Translations under genes and position numbers: made by a program
In this document: positions 1 through 5,957 of the stretch, one piece after another
Position numbering within the stretch: position 1 is the first letter of the stretch
How the letters are laid out: each line of letters opens with the position of its first letter
The notes under the pieces: generated by a model
Databases searched by the model: none
The model's input: the letters and a program-made list of their open reading frames with translations, nothing else
What the model was told of the DNA's origin: nothing
Source of the DNA: Campylobacteraceae bacterium
Lineage (GTDB): Bacteria > Campylobacterota > Campylobacteria > Campylobacterales > Sulfurovaceae
Length of the DNA: 6,311 nt
Assembly (NCBI GenBank): GCA_026982175.1
Contig: JALSHP010000027.1
Span: forward strand, 1 to 6,311
Direction: 5' to 3'

Positions 1-189
1 TTTTTGAAAAGTTGTTTGTGATGATGTTGGCTCTTTTTTTAAAGCCTTTGGCACCTTCATCTCAATGGTTTTGGGTACTAAAATTTTTTGGGTTTGGGGT
101 GTGTCTGACTTTTTATCATTACTGCTACTATTACATCCTAAGAGTAAGAGTGACAATCCGATTGAAAGAAGTATTTTATTGGTTTTCAT
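1..189 (-). CDS. Small lipoprotein, 3' end beyond window (paralog of the one at 2431-2631)
   Basis: Partial gene: the first 63 codons are present and the frame is still open at the left edge. The protein starts MKTNKILLSIG and has a hydrophobic signal segment ending in a lipobox LLLG-Cys19, so it should be lipidated at Cys19 and anchored in the envelope. Residue +2 is Asn, not Asp, which by the E. coli rule argues against inner-membrane retention. After a polar stretch comes KILVPKTIEMKVPKAL (residues 35-50), which closely matches KIHVPQKITVEIPKAL in the lipoprotein at 2431-2631. An AAGGA ribosome site (196-200) lies 6 bases before the ATG. It begins 48 bases after the histidine kinase stop, on the same strand, and no clear promoter or terminator lies between, so it is probably third in that operon. 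Function is not recognised; a role as accessory or output of the two-component system is inferred from position only. Confidence 0.8.
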   Translation of the reverse strand, partial: MKTNKILLSIGLSLLLLGCNSSSNDKKSDTPQTQKILVPKTIEMKVPKALKKEPTSSQTTFQK

Positions 190-237
190 TTTAAATCCTT
201 TTAAATTTTGATGTTTACAATGATAGTTAAAATAAGT

Positions 238-1671
238 CTAGAAAAAATCAGATTTGTTAAATTTTATGATAAATTTTGTTTTATTTTCACTATCTTCAAA
301 ATAAAGCTTTCCTAAAAACTCTTTTTCAATAATCATTTTTGAAAGATAAAGCCCTATACCATCACTATTTTCTTTGGTACTAAAGTAGGCATCAAAAATT
401 TTAGAACGATGCTCTTGTTTCACCCCTTGACCGTTATCACTAATAATGATAGCGTCATTCTCTATCTCTACTACTATTTTTGCCTCTTCTGTCTTAGAAG
501 AAATAAGTGCATCTTTCGCATTATTGATAATATTTAAAATAACTTGTTCCAACTGATTTTGATGTCCATAGAGTATCAAATCACTTTTTAGGTCAATAAA
601 AAATGCAATATTATTTTTTTTAAGACTAAGCGAGACAATGAGATGAGCATTTTGAACAGCCTCATGCACAGTAAACGTCTCTTTAATCTTAGAGGGATTA
701 TAAAAATTTCTAAATCCCTCTATGGTATCGGACATATATTGTACTTGTTCATTGAGCTTTGCAATGGTTTTTAAATTTTTCTCTTGACCTTTAGAAGCTC
801 TTTTAATATTCATCAGACCAAAAGAAATTGTGTTAAGTGGTTGTCGCCATTGATGCACAATAGCACTAAGCATCTCACCCATACTCGCCAAGCGTGATTG
901 TTGAAAGAGTAAAGTTTTTTGTACTTCTTGTTGCTCTTCTAAGCGTTTAAATCTATAAGCAATTGCCAATGATAAAATGATAGACTCCAATGCAATGGCA
1001 AGATGTAAAAAAGGAAACGTAATGTTAAGCAGTTTTAAAAGACCAAAATATTCAGTAAAAGTAACAAGCAGTACCGTTGACCAGCCTATTAAAATTAGAT
1101 AAAAAGGTAAATCTCTTTTTTCCACATAACGAATGGCTTCACTAAGTACCAAAAAAATAGGTATAAAAATGGGAATAAATTTTAGAAAAAAAGCATGAGA
1201 AAAAATCAAAACAATCAACATATCTATCAAAGTAATCAGCAAAATGGCATAGATAAGTTTATCTAACGTACTAAGTTTATAACTTTTAAAAAATGATTGT
1301 AAAAACAGAAGTGAAAACAGCAACATAAAAAGTTGTGTCATGTCAAAAAAAGCAATACTTTTTAAGCCAAATATCTCATCAAAAGGAGCAATAAATAAAC
1401 TGTCTAAATTCATCAAAAAAAGAAGCGAAGCACATTGAGCTAAAGCATAATAAAGATACTGCTTATGTTTCAAGTAAACATAGAGGGCAAGATTATAAAT
1501 CGTAGCAGAGATAATAACCCCAAAACTAATACTTGCCATCATAAAAGAAAAATTTGAAAAATGGTGTAGCGTTTTAGTACTCATACTAAGATGCTCTTCT
1601 TGAAAAAAAAGAAGCACCACAAAAAAGTAAATACCAATAAGTAGCAATTTAAAAAGCAATAATTTATTCAT
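238..1671 (-). CDS. Sensor histidine kinase with 7TMR-DISM-type seven-helix membrane domain
   Basis: Inner-membrane sensor kinase of 477 residues. One N-terminal hydrophobic helix (about 5-23) is followed by a loop of only about 20 residues. Seven hydrophobic segments follow (about 43-67, 71-94, 104-128, 136-162, 163-180, 188-212, 220-241), with the pattern of 7TMR-DISM receptors (YNLALYVYLKHKQYLYY). A short charged coiled coil (242-265) leads into the H-box HQWRQPLN with phospho-acceptor His273. The ATPase domain shows the N-box NIINNAKDAL (380-389), G1 box DNGQGV (412-417), F-box region IFDAYFSTK (425-433) and G2 box GIGLYL (438-443), so the catalytic core looks intact. The frame is open back to 1770, but I chose the ATG at 1671. 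It gives a normal membrane-anchored N-terminus and overlaps the regulator stop by 8 bases (ATGAATAA), typical of translational coupling; the extra 33 residues would lie inside the regulator gene. The usual large periplasmic DISMED2 sensor domain is missing, so the ligand may be sensed by the membrane helices or a partner protein. Confidence 0.93.
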   Translation of the reverse strand: MNKLLLFKLLLIGIYFFVVLLFFQEEHLSMSTKTLHHFSNFSFMMASISFGVIISATIYNLALYVYLKHKQYLYYALAQCASLLFLMNLDSLFIAPFDEIFGLKSIAFFDMTQLFMLLFSLLFLQSFFKSYKLSTLDKLIYAILLITLIDMLIVLIFSHAFFLKFIPIFIPIFLVLSEAIRYVEKRDLPFYLILIGWSTVLLVTFTEYFGLLKLLNITFPFLHLAIALESIILSLAIAYRFKRLEEQQEVQKTLLFQQSRLASMGEMLSAIVHQWRQPLNTISFGLMNIKRASKGQEKNLKTIAKLNEQVQYMSDTIEGFRNFYNPSKIKETFTVHEAVQNAHLIVSLSLKKNNIAFFIDLKSDLILYGHQNQLEQVILNIINNAKDALISSKTEEAKIVVEIENDAIIISDNGQGVKQEHRSKIFDAYFSTKENSDGIGLYLSKMIIEKEFLGKLYFEDSENKTKFIIKFNKSDFF

Positions 1672-2344
1672 AAAGTTTAATCTTATAACCTGTTTTAGAA
1701 ATGTTCTGAATAAGCTCTTTGCCAATAAGCCGTCGTATATCATAAACCAATGAACGCAGTGCTGCCTCACTCATGAATTTATCTTGCCAAATAAAATGTT
1801 CTATCTCCACATAACTAACAGCTCTCATTTTATTTCTAATCAACAAATCCAATAGCAATGTTTGAGAACTCGTTAACGGAACTATTTTTCCCTCACAACT
1901 AAGGGTATGGTTAAAAGTGTCATAACGATGCTTGGCTGTCAAAGCAACAACACTCACCGACGAAGAGGCTAGGCGTTCAAAGCAAATATTTAAAGCTTCT
2001 TCTAATTTCTCTTCTTCCACAGGTTTGACCAAATATTTAATAAGATTTAACTCCGTAGCTTCTAAAAGATACTCTACCGAAGTATAAGCAGTACTCATAA
2101 TAATAGGGGTTGTCATATCTTTTTTACGAATTTGTGAGGCAAATTCTATGCCATTCATTTGAGGCATTTCAATATCAGTAATGATAATATCAGGCTTTTT
2201 ATCATGATAAACTGTTAAAGCCTCTAGCCCATTACTTGCCTCATAGACGTGTAGAAAGAAATGTTGAAGATACTCCACAGCCATCTCACGAATGCTATCT
2301 TCATCTTCAACATAGAGTAAAGTATGCTTTGATTTTTCTATCAT
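1664..2344 (-). CDS. Two-component response regulator, OmpR/PhoB type
   Basis: Cytoplasmic DNA-binding regulator of 226 residues. The receiver domain (about 6-122) has the acidic pocket Glu13/Asp14 in VEDED, phospho-acceptor Asp57 in ITDIEMP, the switch Thr85 in MSTAY, and the conserved Lys107-Pro108. The C-terminal part (about 136-226) is a winged helix-turn-helix of the Trans_reg_C type: it has the 'PLTSSQTLLLDLLI' entry helix, a recognition-helix region ALRSLVYDIRRLIGK, and the wing SKTGYKIKL at the end. The start at 2344 has a strong ribosome site, AGGAAGG (2351-2357), 6 bases upstream. Its stop overlaps the kinase start by 8 bases, so the kinase is almost certainly its cognate partner, regulator first. 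Family knowledge says it is phosphorylated by the kinase and then binds promoters. The divergent gap just upstream, with its inverted repeat, is the obvious candidate target, though that is inference. Confidence 0.94.
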   Translation of the reverse strand: MIEKSKHTLLYVEDEDSIREMAVEYLQHFFLHVYEASNGLEALTVYHDKKPDIIITDIEMPQMNGIEFASQIRKKDMTTPIIMSTAYTSVEYLLEATELNLIKYLVKPVEEEKLEEALNICFERLASSSVSVVALTAKHRYDTFNHTLSCEGKIVPLTSSQTLLLDLLIRNKMRAVSYVEIEHFIWQDKFMSEAALRSLVYDIRRLIGKELIQNISKTGYKIKLYE

Positions 2345-2375
2345 TTTTTTCCTTCCTAAAGAGGCTATGCATTTG

Positions 2376-2416
2376 TCTCTTAAAGAATAATAGAGTACTA
2401 TTTTATCTTTAAGAGA
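2376..2416. promoter_or_regulatory. Perfect 11-bp inverted repeat in divergent intergenic region (candidate operator or RNA hairpin)
   Basis: TCTCTTAAAGA at 2376-2386 and its exact reverse complement TCTTTAAGAGA at 2406-2416 are separated by 19 bases and centred on 2396. Centre-to-centre spacing of the arms is 30 bp, close to three helical turns. A smaller nested repeat, AATAG (2389-2393) with CTATT (2398-2402), lies inside. The element sits in the 86-base gap between the divergent response regulator and lipoprotein genes, and the right arm runs into the lipoprotein ribosome site AGAGGAG (2414-2420). It could be a binding site for the adjacent regulator that controls both directions, or a transcribed hairpin that limits access to the ribosome site. 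The sequence alone does not decide. Confidence 0.55.
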
Positions 2417-2430
2417 GGAGCTAAATCATT

Positions 2431-2631
2431 ATGAAAGCTATTTTTACACCCTTAATCGCCACCTTTGTTCTTCTAGGCTGTGGTCTTATGAATAATTCTA
2501 AAGATACCCCTGAAGAGACCACAAAAATCCATGTTCCACAGAAGATAACAGTAGAGATTCCCAAAGCATTACAACAAACCACAAGCAGTTCTAACACTCA
2601 AAAAACGACACAAAGATATTGGTATAATTAA
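2431..2631 (+). CDS. Small lipoprotein, paralog of the left-edge lipoprotein
   Basis: Complete protein of 66 residues: signal segment MKAIFTPLIATFVLLG followed by lipobox Cys17, then a short polar region with no further globular domain apparent. Residue +2 is Gly, compatible with export beyond the inner membrane under the E. coli rule. Residues 32-47, KIHVPQKITVEIPKAL, align without gaps to the matching stretch of the partial lipoprotein at 1-189, and both are preceded by a DTP tripeptide and followed by Thr/Ser-rich sequence. A ribosome site AGAGGAG (2414-2420) precedes the ATG by 10 bases. It is transcribed away from the regulator-kinase pair and converges on the next gene. It ends soon after the shared motif with an aromatic tail (RYWYN), while the relative at the left edge runs on, so it may be a shortened copy. 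Function unknown; a partner or regulated product of the kinase system is inferred. Confidence 0.78.
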   Translation: MKAIFTPLIATFVLLGCGLMNNSKDTPEETTKIHVPQKITVEIPKALQQTTSSSNTQKTTQRYWYN

Positions 2632-2701
2632 AAAAATATTATGCCTAAAAAAAGTCTATAAAAAATGAGATTTGTTTAAAATTTCTATTTGAGTCTAGTA
2701 T

Positions 2702-3448
2702 TTACTCTCTAAACTCAACAGGAATTCTAATAAAATCACAAACCCTATTGGGGTCTTGTGTGCTTCTGTCACAGACAGCCATAACAAAACTGGAACGCAT
2801 AGGTAGCGTACTGTTTACATAATATTTTGAATCATCCAGAACCACCCCACTACATTTAAAACGATACGCTTCTAGCATTGTACATGTTTGAGAAAAAGAG
2901 CTACTATTTGTAGGCAATGCTTTATTGATATACTGAATAGAGGATTGAGGTGTATGTAAGAAGTAAAAGTTTACATTTTTAGCATAGAGTGGGTTTTCCC
3001 AATTTAACTCAAAACTAAACTCACTGTTCTCTTTGATAATAGCAGTTCCATTTTCTACAGGCACAGCAGTTTTAAAAAAGAGGCTAATAAGATTAGGGGA
3101 TAAGGCACTTGAACTATGGGTAATATAGCGTTCATACGCACTTAAAGTACGCTCTTCATCCGTATAGTTCATGTCAACAACTACTGTTTCATTGCTCTCG
3201 TTACTTTCATTATTTTCATAGCTCACATTATTTTCATCTGAACTATTTGCTTGGCTTGAATTAAGCTCTACTATCTCATTGTTAATAGTATCATCGGATA
3301 GATTAGTATCAGTAGTGTTTGCATCGCTACTTAGATTATTGTCCTTTACTTCTGTACTGTTTAAATCTTCATTTTTACTTGTCTTAGCTGAACCACAAGC
3401 GACCAAAAAAATTAATAGTGAAGCAGAGATGATTATTTTTCCAAACAT
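2702..3448 (-). CDS. Putative lipoprotein with Asn/Ser/acidic low-complexity linker
   Basis: Protein of 248 residues that I cannot assign to a named family. A signal segment (1-17) ends in lipobox LVA-Cys18, with Gly at +2. Residues about 19-98 are low complexity, rich in Asn, Ser, Asp, Glu and Thr, and probably a disordered tether between the lipid anchor and the folded part. The C-terminal region (about 100-248) mixes hydrophobic and polar residues and contains four cysteines (189, 199, 226, 237) that could form two disulfides in the periplasm; FSFELNWENPLYAKNVNFYFL looks like beta strands. An AAGGA ribosome site (3455-3459) lies 6 bases before the ATG, and a TAGAAT at 3485-3490 on the minus strand is a possible -10. 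It converges on the small lipoprotein at 2431-2631 and diverges from the ABC gene, so it appears to be a single-gene unit. An envelope-surface role is likely; anything more specific would be a guess. Confidence 0.82.
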   Translation of the reverse strand: MFGKIIISASLLIFLVACGSAKTSKNEDLNSTEVKDNNLSSDANTTDTNLSDDTINNEIVELNSSQANSSDENNVSYENNESNESNETVVVDMNYTDEERTLSAYERYITHSSSALSPNLISLFFKTAVPVENGTAIIKENSEFSFELNWENPLYAKNVNFYFLHTPQSSIQYINKALPTNSSSFSQTCTMLEAYRFKCSGVVLDDSKYYVNSTLPMRSSFVMAVCDRSTQDPNRVCDFIRIPVEFRE

Positions 3449-3522
3449 AATTTATCCTTATTTTTATATATTTTCTAATCTCCTATTCTACCATATTGTT
3501 CACTCTCTAAACAATTTTCTAC

Positions 3523-3528
3523 TATAAT
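3523..3528 (+). promoter_or_regulatory. Candidate -10 element (TATAAT) for the ABC ATPase gene
   Basis: A perfect TATAAT lies 26 bases before the ATG at 3555, giving an untranslated leader of about 20 bases if transcription starts near 3535. There is no convincing -35; TTGTTC at 3496-3501 is 21 bp away, which is too far. In Campylobacterota, sigma-70 promoters commonly lack a clear -35, so this remains plausible. Confidence 0.5.
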
Positions 3529-3554
3529 CTTGCAATTTACTAAAAAGAGTACTT

Positions 3555-4205
3555 ATGTCTAAAACCCTATTAAATGCGACAAACATTGCCCATTCATTTG
3601 ACTATGAGCTTTTTTCTAACATTGATTTTACACTAAAAGAACAACAAAGCATCGCCATTGTGGGGCGTAGTGGTTCTGGGAAATCAACACTTATGCACAT
3701 TTTCTCCTCGTTCATCAAACCAAATGAGGGTAGTGTCATCCTACTAAAAGAAGATGTGTATACACTAAGTGAAGAAAAAGTTGAAGAGTTACGACGTAAT
3801 GATTTGGGCATCATCTTTCAAGCACACTATCTATTTAAAGGCATGACGGCTCTTATGAATGTGGAGATAGCCACCCTACTTTCAAACCAAAACATCGACA
3901 ATGAACTTTTAGAACAACTCGAAATCAAAGAGTTAATGCATCAAAAAATAGGCGAACTCTCAGGAGGACAACAACAACGCGTTTCCATTGCCAGAGTACT
4001 CTCTAAAAAACCAAAAGTCATCTTTGCCGATGAACCAACAGGAAACTTGGACAAAGAGACAGCAAAGCTTGTAATGAACGTGTTATTAGATTATATTAAA
4101 AGAGAAAACGCAGGACTCATTTTGGTAACGCATGATGAAGAGATGGCAAAACTCTGCAACCAAAGTTTTAGACTTGAACAACAAAAGTTAAGTGAGATGG
4201 CATGA
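3555..4205 (+). CDS. ABC transporter ATP-binding protein, LolD/MacB type
   Basis: Cytoplasmic ATPase subunit of 216 residues, full length for the family. It shows Walker A GRSGSGKST (37-45), Q-loop Gln89 in GIIFQAH, signature LSGGQQQR (135-142), Walker B VIFADE (155-160) with catalytic Glu160, D-loop GNLD (163-166) and switch His193 in VTHD. The stretch FQAHYLFKGMTALMNVEIATLL resembles the segment after the Q-loop in LolD, the ATPase that powers extraction of lipoproteins from the inner membrane; MacB and FtsE are near relatives. The ribosome site is poor (AAGAG, 3545-3549), but a TATAAT stands just upstream. No permease gene follows; instead a 44-residue membrane protein overlaps it by 4 bases. 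The true membrane partner must be elsewhere or involve that small protein. ATPase function is certain; the LolD role is only suggested, with mild support from lipoprotein genes nearby. Confidence 0.93.
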   Translation: MSKTLLNATNIAHSFDYELFSNIDFTLKEQQSIAIVGRSGSGKSTLMHIFSSFIKPNEGSVILLKEDVYTLSEEKVEELRRNDLGIIFQAHYLFKGMTALMNVEIATLLSNQNIDNELLEQLEIKELMHQKIGELSGGQQQRVSIARVLSKKPKVIFADEPTGNLDKETAKLVMNVLLDYIKRENAGLILVTHDEEMAKLCNQSFRLEQQKLSEMA

Positions 4206-4336
4206 CATTAGGTGAGATTATTATTAAAGTTTTCCTTTTCTTTACTGTGTTTTATGGGGGTATTGTTATTGCTTCTTTTTTAGGGAAGAAAATTAGTGAG
4301 AAAGATAGTGCCAAAGAAAAAAAGCAAAAAGATTAA
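4202..4336 (+). CDS. 44-residue single-span membrane protein
   Basis: A short frame starting [11 protein letters not shown] and ending with a lysine-rich tail (KEKKQKD). One hydrophobic helix spans about residues 6-28 ([23 protein letters not shown]), followed by a highly charged tail of about 16 residues rich in Lys and Glu. By the positive-inside rule the tail should be cytoplasmic and the N-terminus outside. Its ATG overlaps the ABC ATPase stop in the form ATGA, a classic translational-coupling arrangement, and the frame fills the rest of the space up to panC with no slack. Both points support a real gene. I do not recognise a family. It might be a small accessory subunit that anchors or modulates the ATPase, but this is inferred from coupling alone. 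Confidence 0.65.
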   Translation: MTLGEIIIKVFLFFTVFYGGIVIASFLGKKISEKDSAKEKKQKD

Positions 4337-5169
4337 ATCCACAAATTATCAATCAACCGTGTCGTTCCAACTTTGGCAGCGACCAACATAATCGTATTAC
4401 CTATCTTCACCTCATCAATGGCTTGAAACTCTCGATTAACTAAGGCGACATACTCCACATCGACCTCTTTTAAGACTTCTAACATCGCCTCTTGAATCAT
4501 CGTAACCTTAAACTCTTTTTGCATCACCAATTCAGTCGCTCTTTTCAAAGAACGCGAAAGGGCTAAGGCTTTGGTGCGTTCCTCTTTAGATAAATAGACA
4601 TTACGACTACTTAATGCCAAACCATCACTGTCTCGCACAATATCACAAGGGACAATCTCTACATTGATAAAATAGTTTTTAACCATCTGCATAATCAGTG
4701 CTAACTGTTGGGCATCTTTTTTACCAAAGTAAGCTCTAAATTCTGTGGGTTTGTTATAGGCGATGAGATTTAAGAGTTTCATGACCACCTGTAACATGCC
4801 ATCAAAGTGCGATGGGCGTTTAGCCCCCTCCAAAATGAAGCCTCGAATGGCTGGGGCTGTGATGCTAAGCTCATCTGCTTCATACATCATCTCTTTAGTG
4901 GGCATGAAAATTACATCTACCCCTGCGAATTCACATATCTTCGCATCAGCTTTCTCTTTTCGAGGGTAGGCATCAAGGTCTTCACCCTCTAAAAACTGGG
5001 TAGGATTGACAAAGATGGAGACCACTACAAAATCATTGGCTTGTCGTGCTTGACGAATAAGACTTAAATGACCCTCATGCAATGCTCCCATGGTAGGAAC
5101 AAAACCGATTGAGCCGTTAAACTGTGCTGTTTGAGTAAAAAGTTCTTCTATGGAGTGGACAATAAGCAT
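4333..5169 (-). CDS. panC: Pantothenate synthetase (pantoate--beta-alanine ligase)
   Basis: Cytoplasmic enzyme of 278 residues, normal length, joining (R)-pantoate and beta-alanine with ATP to make pantothenate (vitamin B5, precursor of coenzyme A) through a pantoyl-adenylate. Motifs in order: [10 protein letters not shown] (25-34) with the HxGH nucleotide-binding motif, FVNPTQF (53-59), RPSHFDGM (118-125), YFGKKDAQQ (147-155), and SSRN (187-190) in the KMSKS-like region. The C-terminal end shows the family ending TTRLIDN (269-275). The start at 5169 is supported by the [10 protein letters not shown] opening, usual for the family, and by a gap of only 6 bases after the ybaB stop. The nearest Shine-Dalgarno-like sequence (GGAAAC) lies inside the end of ybaB, so translation is probably coupled. 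It is last in the panD-ybaB-panC unit. Its stop codon shares TTAA with the convergent 44-residue gene, so no terminator fits in between. Confidence 0.97.
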   Translation of the reverse strand: MLIVHSIEELFTQTAQFNGSIGFVPTMGALHEGHLSLIRQARQANDFVVVSIFVNPTQFLEGEDLDAYPRKEKADAKICEFAGVDVIFMPTKEMMYEADELSITAPAIRGFILEGAKRPSHFDGMLQVVMKLLNLIAYNKPTEFRAYFGKKDAQQLALIMQMVKNYFINVEIVPCDIVRDSDGLALSSRNVYLSKEERTKALALSRSLKRATELVMQKEFKVTMIQEAMLEVLKEVDVEYVALVNREFQAIDEVKIGNTIMLVAAKVGTTRLIDNLWI

Positions 5170-5175
5170 GACTGT

Positions 5176-5502
5176 CTAGTTGTTTCCAAAAGGGTTCATG
5201 CCACCCATCATACCACCAAGAGAGTTCATGGCTTGAGATTTTTTGTTATCTTCTACCATTTTAAGCACCTCATTAGTTGCAGAGATTAACAAAATTTGTA
5301 ATGAAGCTTTGTCGTCCATGAGTGAGTCATCAATGCTTATGTCGGTTATTTCGTTTGCTCCATTGGCTGTCACACTCACCATGCCACCCCCTGCTTTGGC
5401 TGTCATGCTAATGTTTTTAGCTTGTGCTTCCATTTCAGTGGCTTTTGATTGTAAATCTTTCATCATATCAGCCATTTTACTCATGTCCATATTTTCAAAC
5501 AT
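5176..5502 (-). CDS. ybaB: YbaB/EbfC family nucleoid-associated DNA-binding protein
   Basis: Small protein of 108 residues, standard for the family. It opens with a Met-rich amphipathic helix (MFENMDMSKMADMMKDLQSKATEMEAQ), then has the family core with GGGMVSVTANGANEITDISID (38-58) and a second helix (LQILLISATNEVLKMVEDN). It ends in a Gly/Met-rich tail (GGMMGGMNPFGNN), also usual for the family. Known members form dimers that bind DNA and help shape the nucleoid; in many bacteria the gene sits beside recR and dnaX. Here it is placed between panD (19 bases upstream) and panC (6 bases downstream), so it shares their transcript. A strong ribosome site GGAGGA (5511-5516) lies 8 bases before the ATG. 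There is no sign that it acts in pantothenate synthesis; the grouping may be co-regulation only. Confidence 0.94.
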   Translation of the reverse strand: MFENMDMSKMADMMKDLQSKATEMEAQAKNISMTAKAGGGMVSVTANGANEITDISIDDSLMDDKASLQILLISATNEVLKMVEDNKKSQAMNSLGGMMGGMNPFGNN

Positions 5503-5521
5503 TATGCTATTCCTCCAAACA

Positions 5522-5890
5522 TTACTTTAAGCCTTTAAATTCTTGTGCGATACTATTGTCATCTTCCAAAATAACAATTTTAGGTTCATACTCATCTGCC
5601 TCTTTCTCTGTCATAGAGGCATAGGCAATGATGATGATTTTGTCACCCACATGTACTTTTCTAGCAGCTGCCCCATTGAGACAAATATCTTTTTTACCGC
5701 GTTCACCTGGGATAATATAGGTTGAAAATCGTTCGCCATTATTGACATTGACAATGTCTATTTTTTGACCCACTCGCATATTGGCTGCATCAATCAAATC
5801 TTGGTCAATGGTTATTGAACCTACATAATGTAAGTTTGCCTCGGTTACGGTGGCTCTGTGAAGTTTAGAGTAGAGCATGGTAATGTTCAT
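5522..5890 (-). CDS. panD: Aspartate 1-decarboxylase proenzyme (pyruvoyl-dependent)
   Basis: Converts L-aspartate to beta-alanine, the substrate of the panC product encoded in the same operon. The proenzyme cleaves itself between Gly24 and Ser25 (HYVGSIT), and Ser25 becomes the pyruvoyl group. All the active-site residues I know of sit at their canonical numbers: Lys9, His11, Arg54, Tyr58 and Asn72 in NGAAAR (72-77). I chose the ATG at 5890 (MNITMLYSK, 122 residues) over the in-frame ATG at 5905. It gives this canonical numbering, and a GGAGA ribosome site (5899-5903) lies 8 bases before it. The upstream ATG overlaps that site, has none of its own, and would leave a leader of only about 12 bases after the promoter. 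First gene of the panD-ybaB-panC unit. Confidence 0.97.
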   Translation of the reverse strand: MNITMLYSKLHRATVTEANLHYVGSITIDQDLIDAANMRVGQKIDIVNVNNGERFSTYIIPGERGKKDICLNGAAARKVHVGDKIIIIAYASMTEKEADEYEPKIVILEDDNSIAQEFKGLK

Positions 5891-5924
5891 TACAGTGTTC
5901 TCCATGGTTTATGTATTTTTAAGT

Positions 5925-5933
5925 ATTATAGCA
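5925..5933 (-). promoter_or_regulatory. Extended -10 promoter of the panD-ybaB-panC operon
   Basis: On the minus strand the sequence reads TGCTATAAT, a perfect TATAAT with the TGn extension, 34 bases before the panD ATG. Transcription would start near 5918, leaving a leader of about 27 bases that contains the GGAGA ribosome site. No -35 match is seen at the right distance, which the TGn extension can compensate for. The TATAAT is perfect and well placed, but no start site has been mapped. Confidence 0.65.
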
Positions 5934-5957
5934 GATTATTATTTGTATTTGTGCAGA

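Noticed and set aside
12..194. Plus-strand frame of 60 codons at the left edge
   Set aside because: It lies antisense to the lipoprotein at 1-189, which has a lipobox, a ribosome site and a paralog in the window; the plus-strand frame has none of these.
1672..1770. Longer start for the histidine kinase (33 extra residues)
   Set aside because: The extra part lies wholly inside the regulator gene in another frame and would put a polar stretch before the first membrane helix; the ATG at 1671 gives the usual short overlap.
2667..2685. Weak hairpin GAGATTT/AAATTTC between the convergent lipoprotein genes as a terminator
   Set aside because: Seven pairs with only two G-C type positions, one of them a G-U wobble opportunity, and no proper U-run; such structures are common by chance in AT-rich gaps.
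3279..3527. Plus-strand frame opposite the start of the 248-residue lipoprotein
   Set aside because: Its hydrophobic look comes from reading the antisense of the Asn/Ser/Asp-rich linker, and it runs across the promoter region of the next gene.
4763..4992. Plus-strand frames opposite panC, and similar frames opposite ybaB, panD and the ferredoxin gene
   Set aside because: They are antisense to strongly supported genes, have no recognisable domains or ribosome sites, and look like shadows.
5891..5905. Upstream panD start (MENTV extension)
   Set aside because: Its ATG overlaps the ribosome site of the downstream ATG, and only the downstream start gives the canonical Gly24-Ser25 cleavage numbering.
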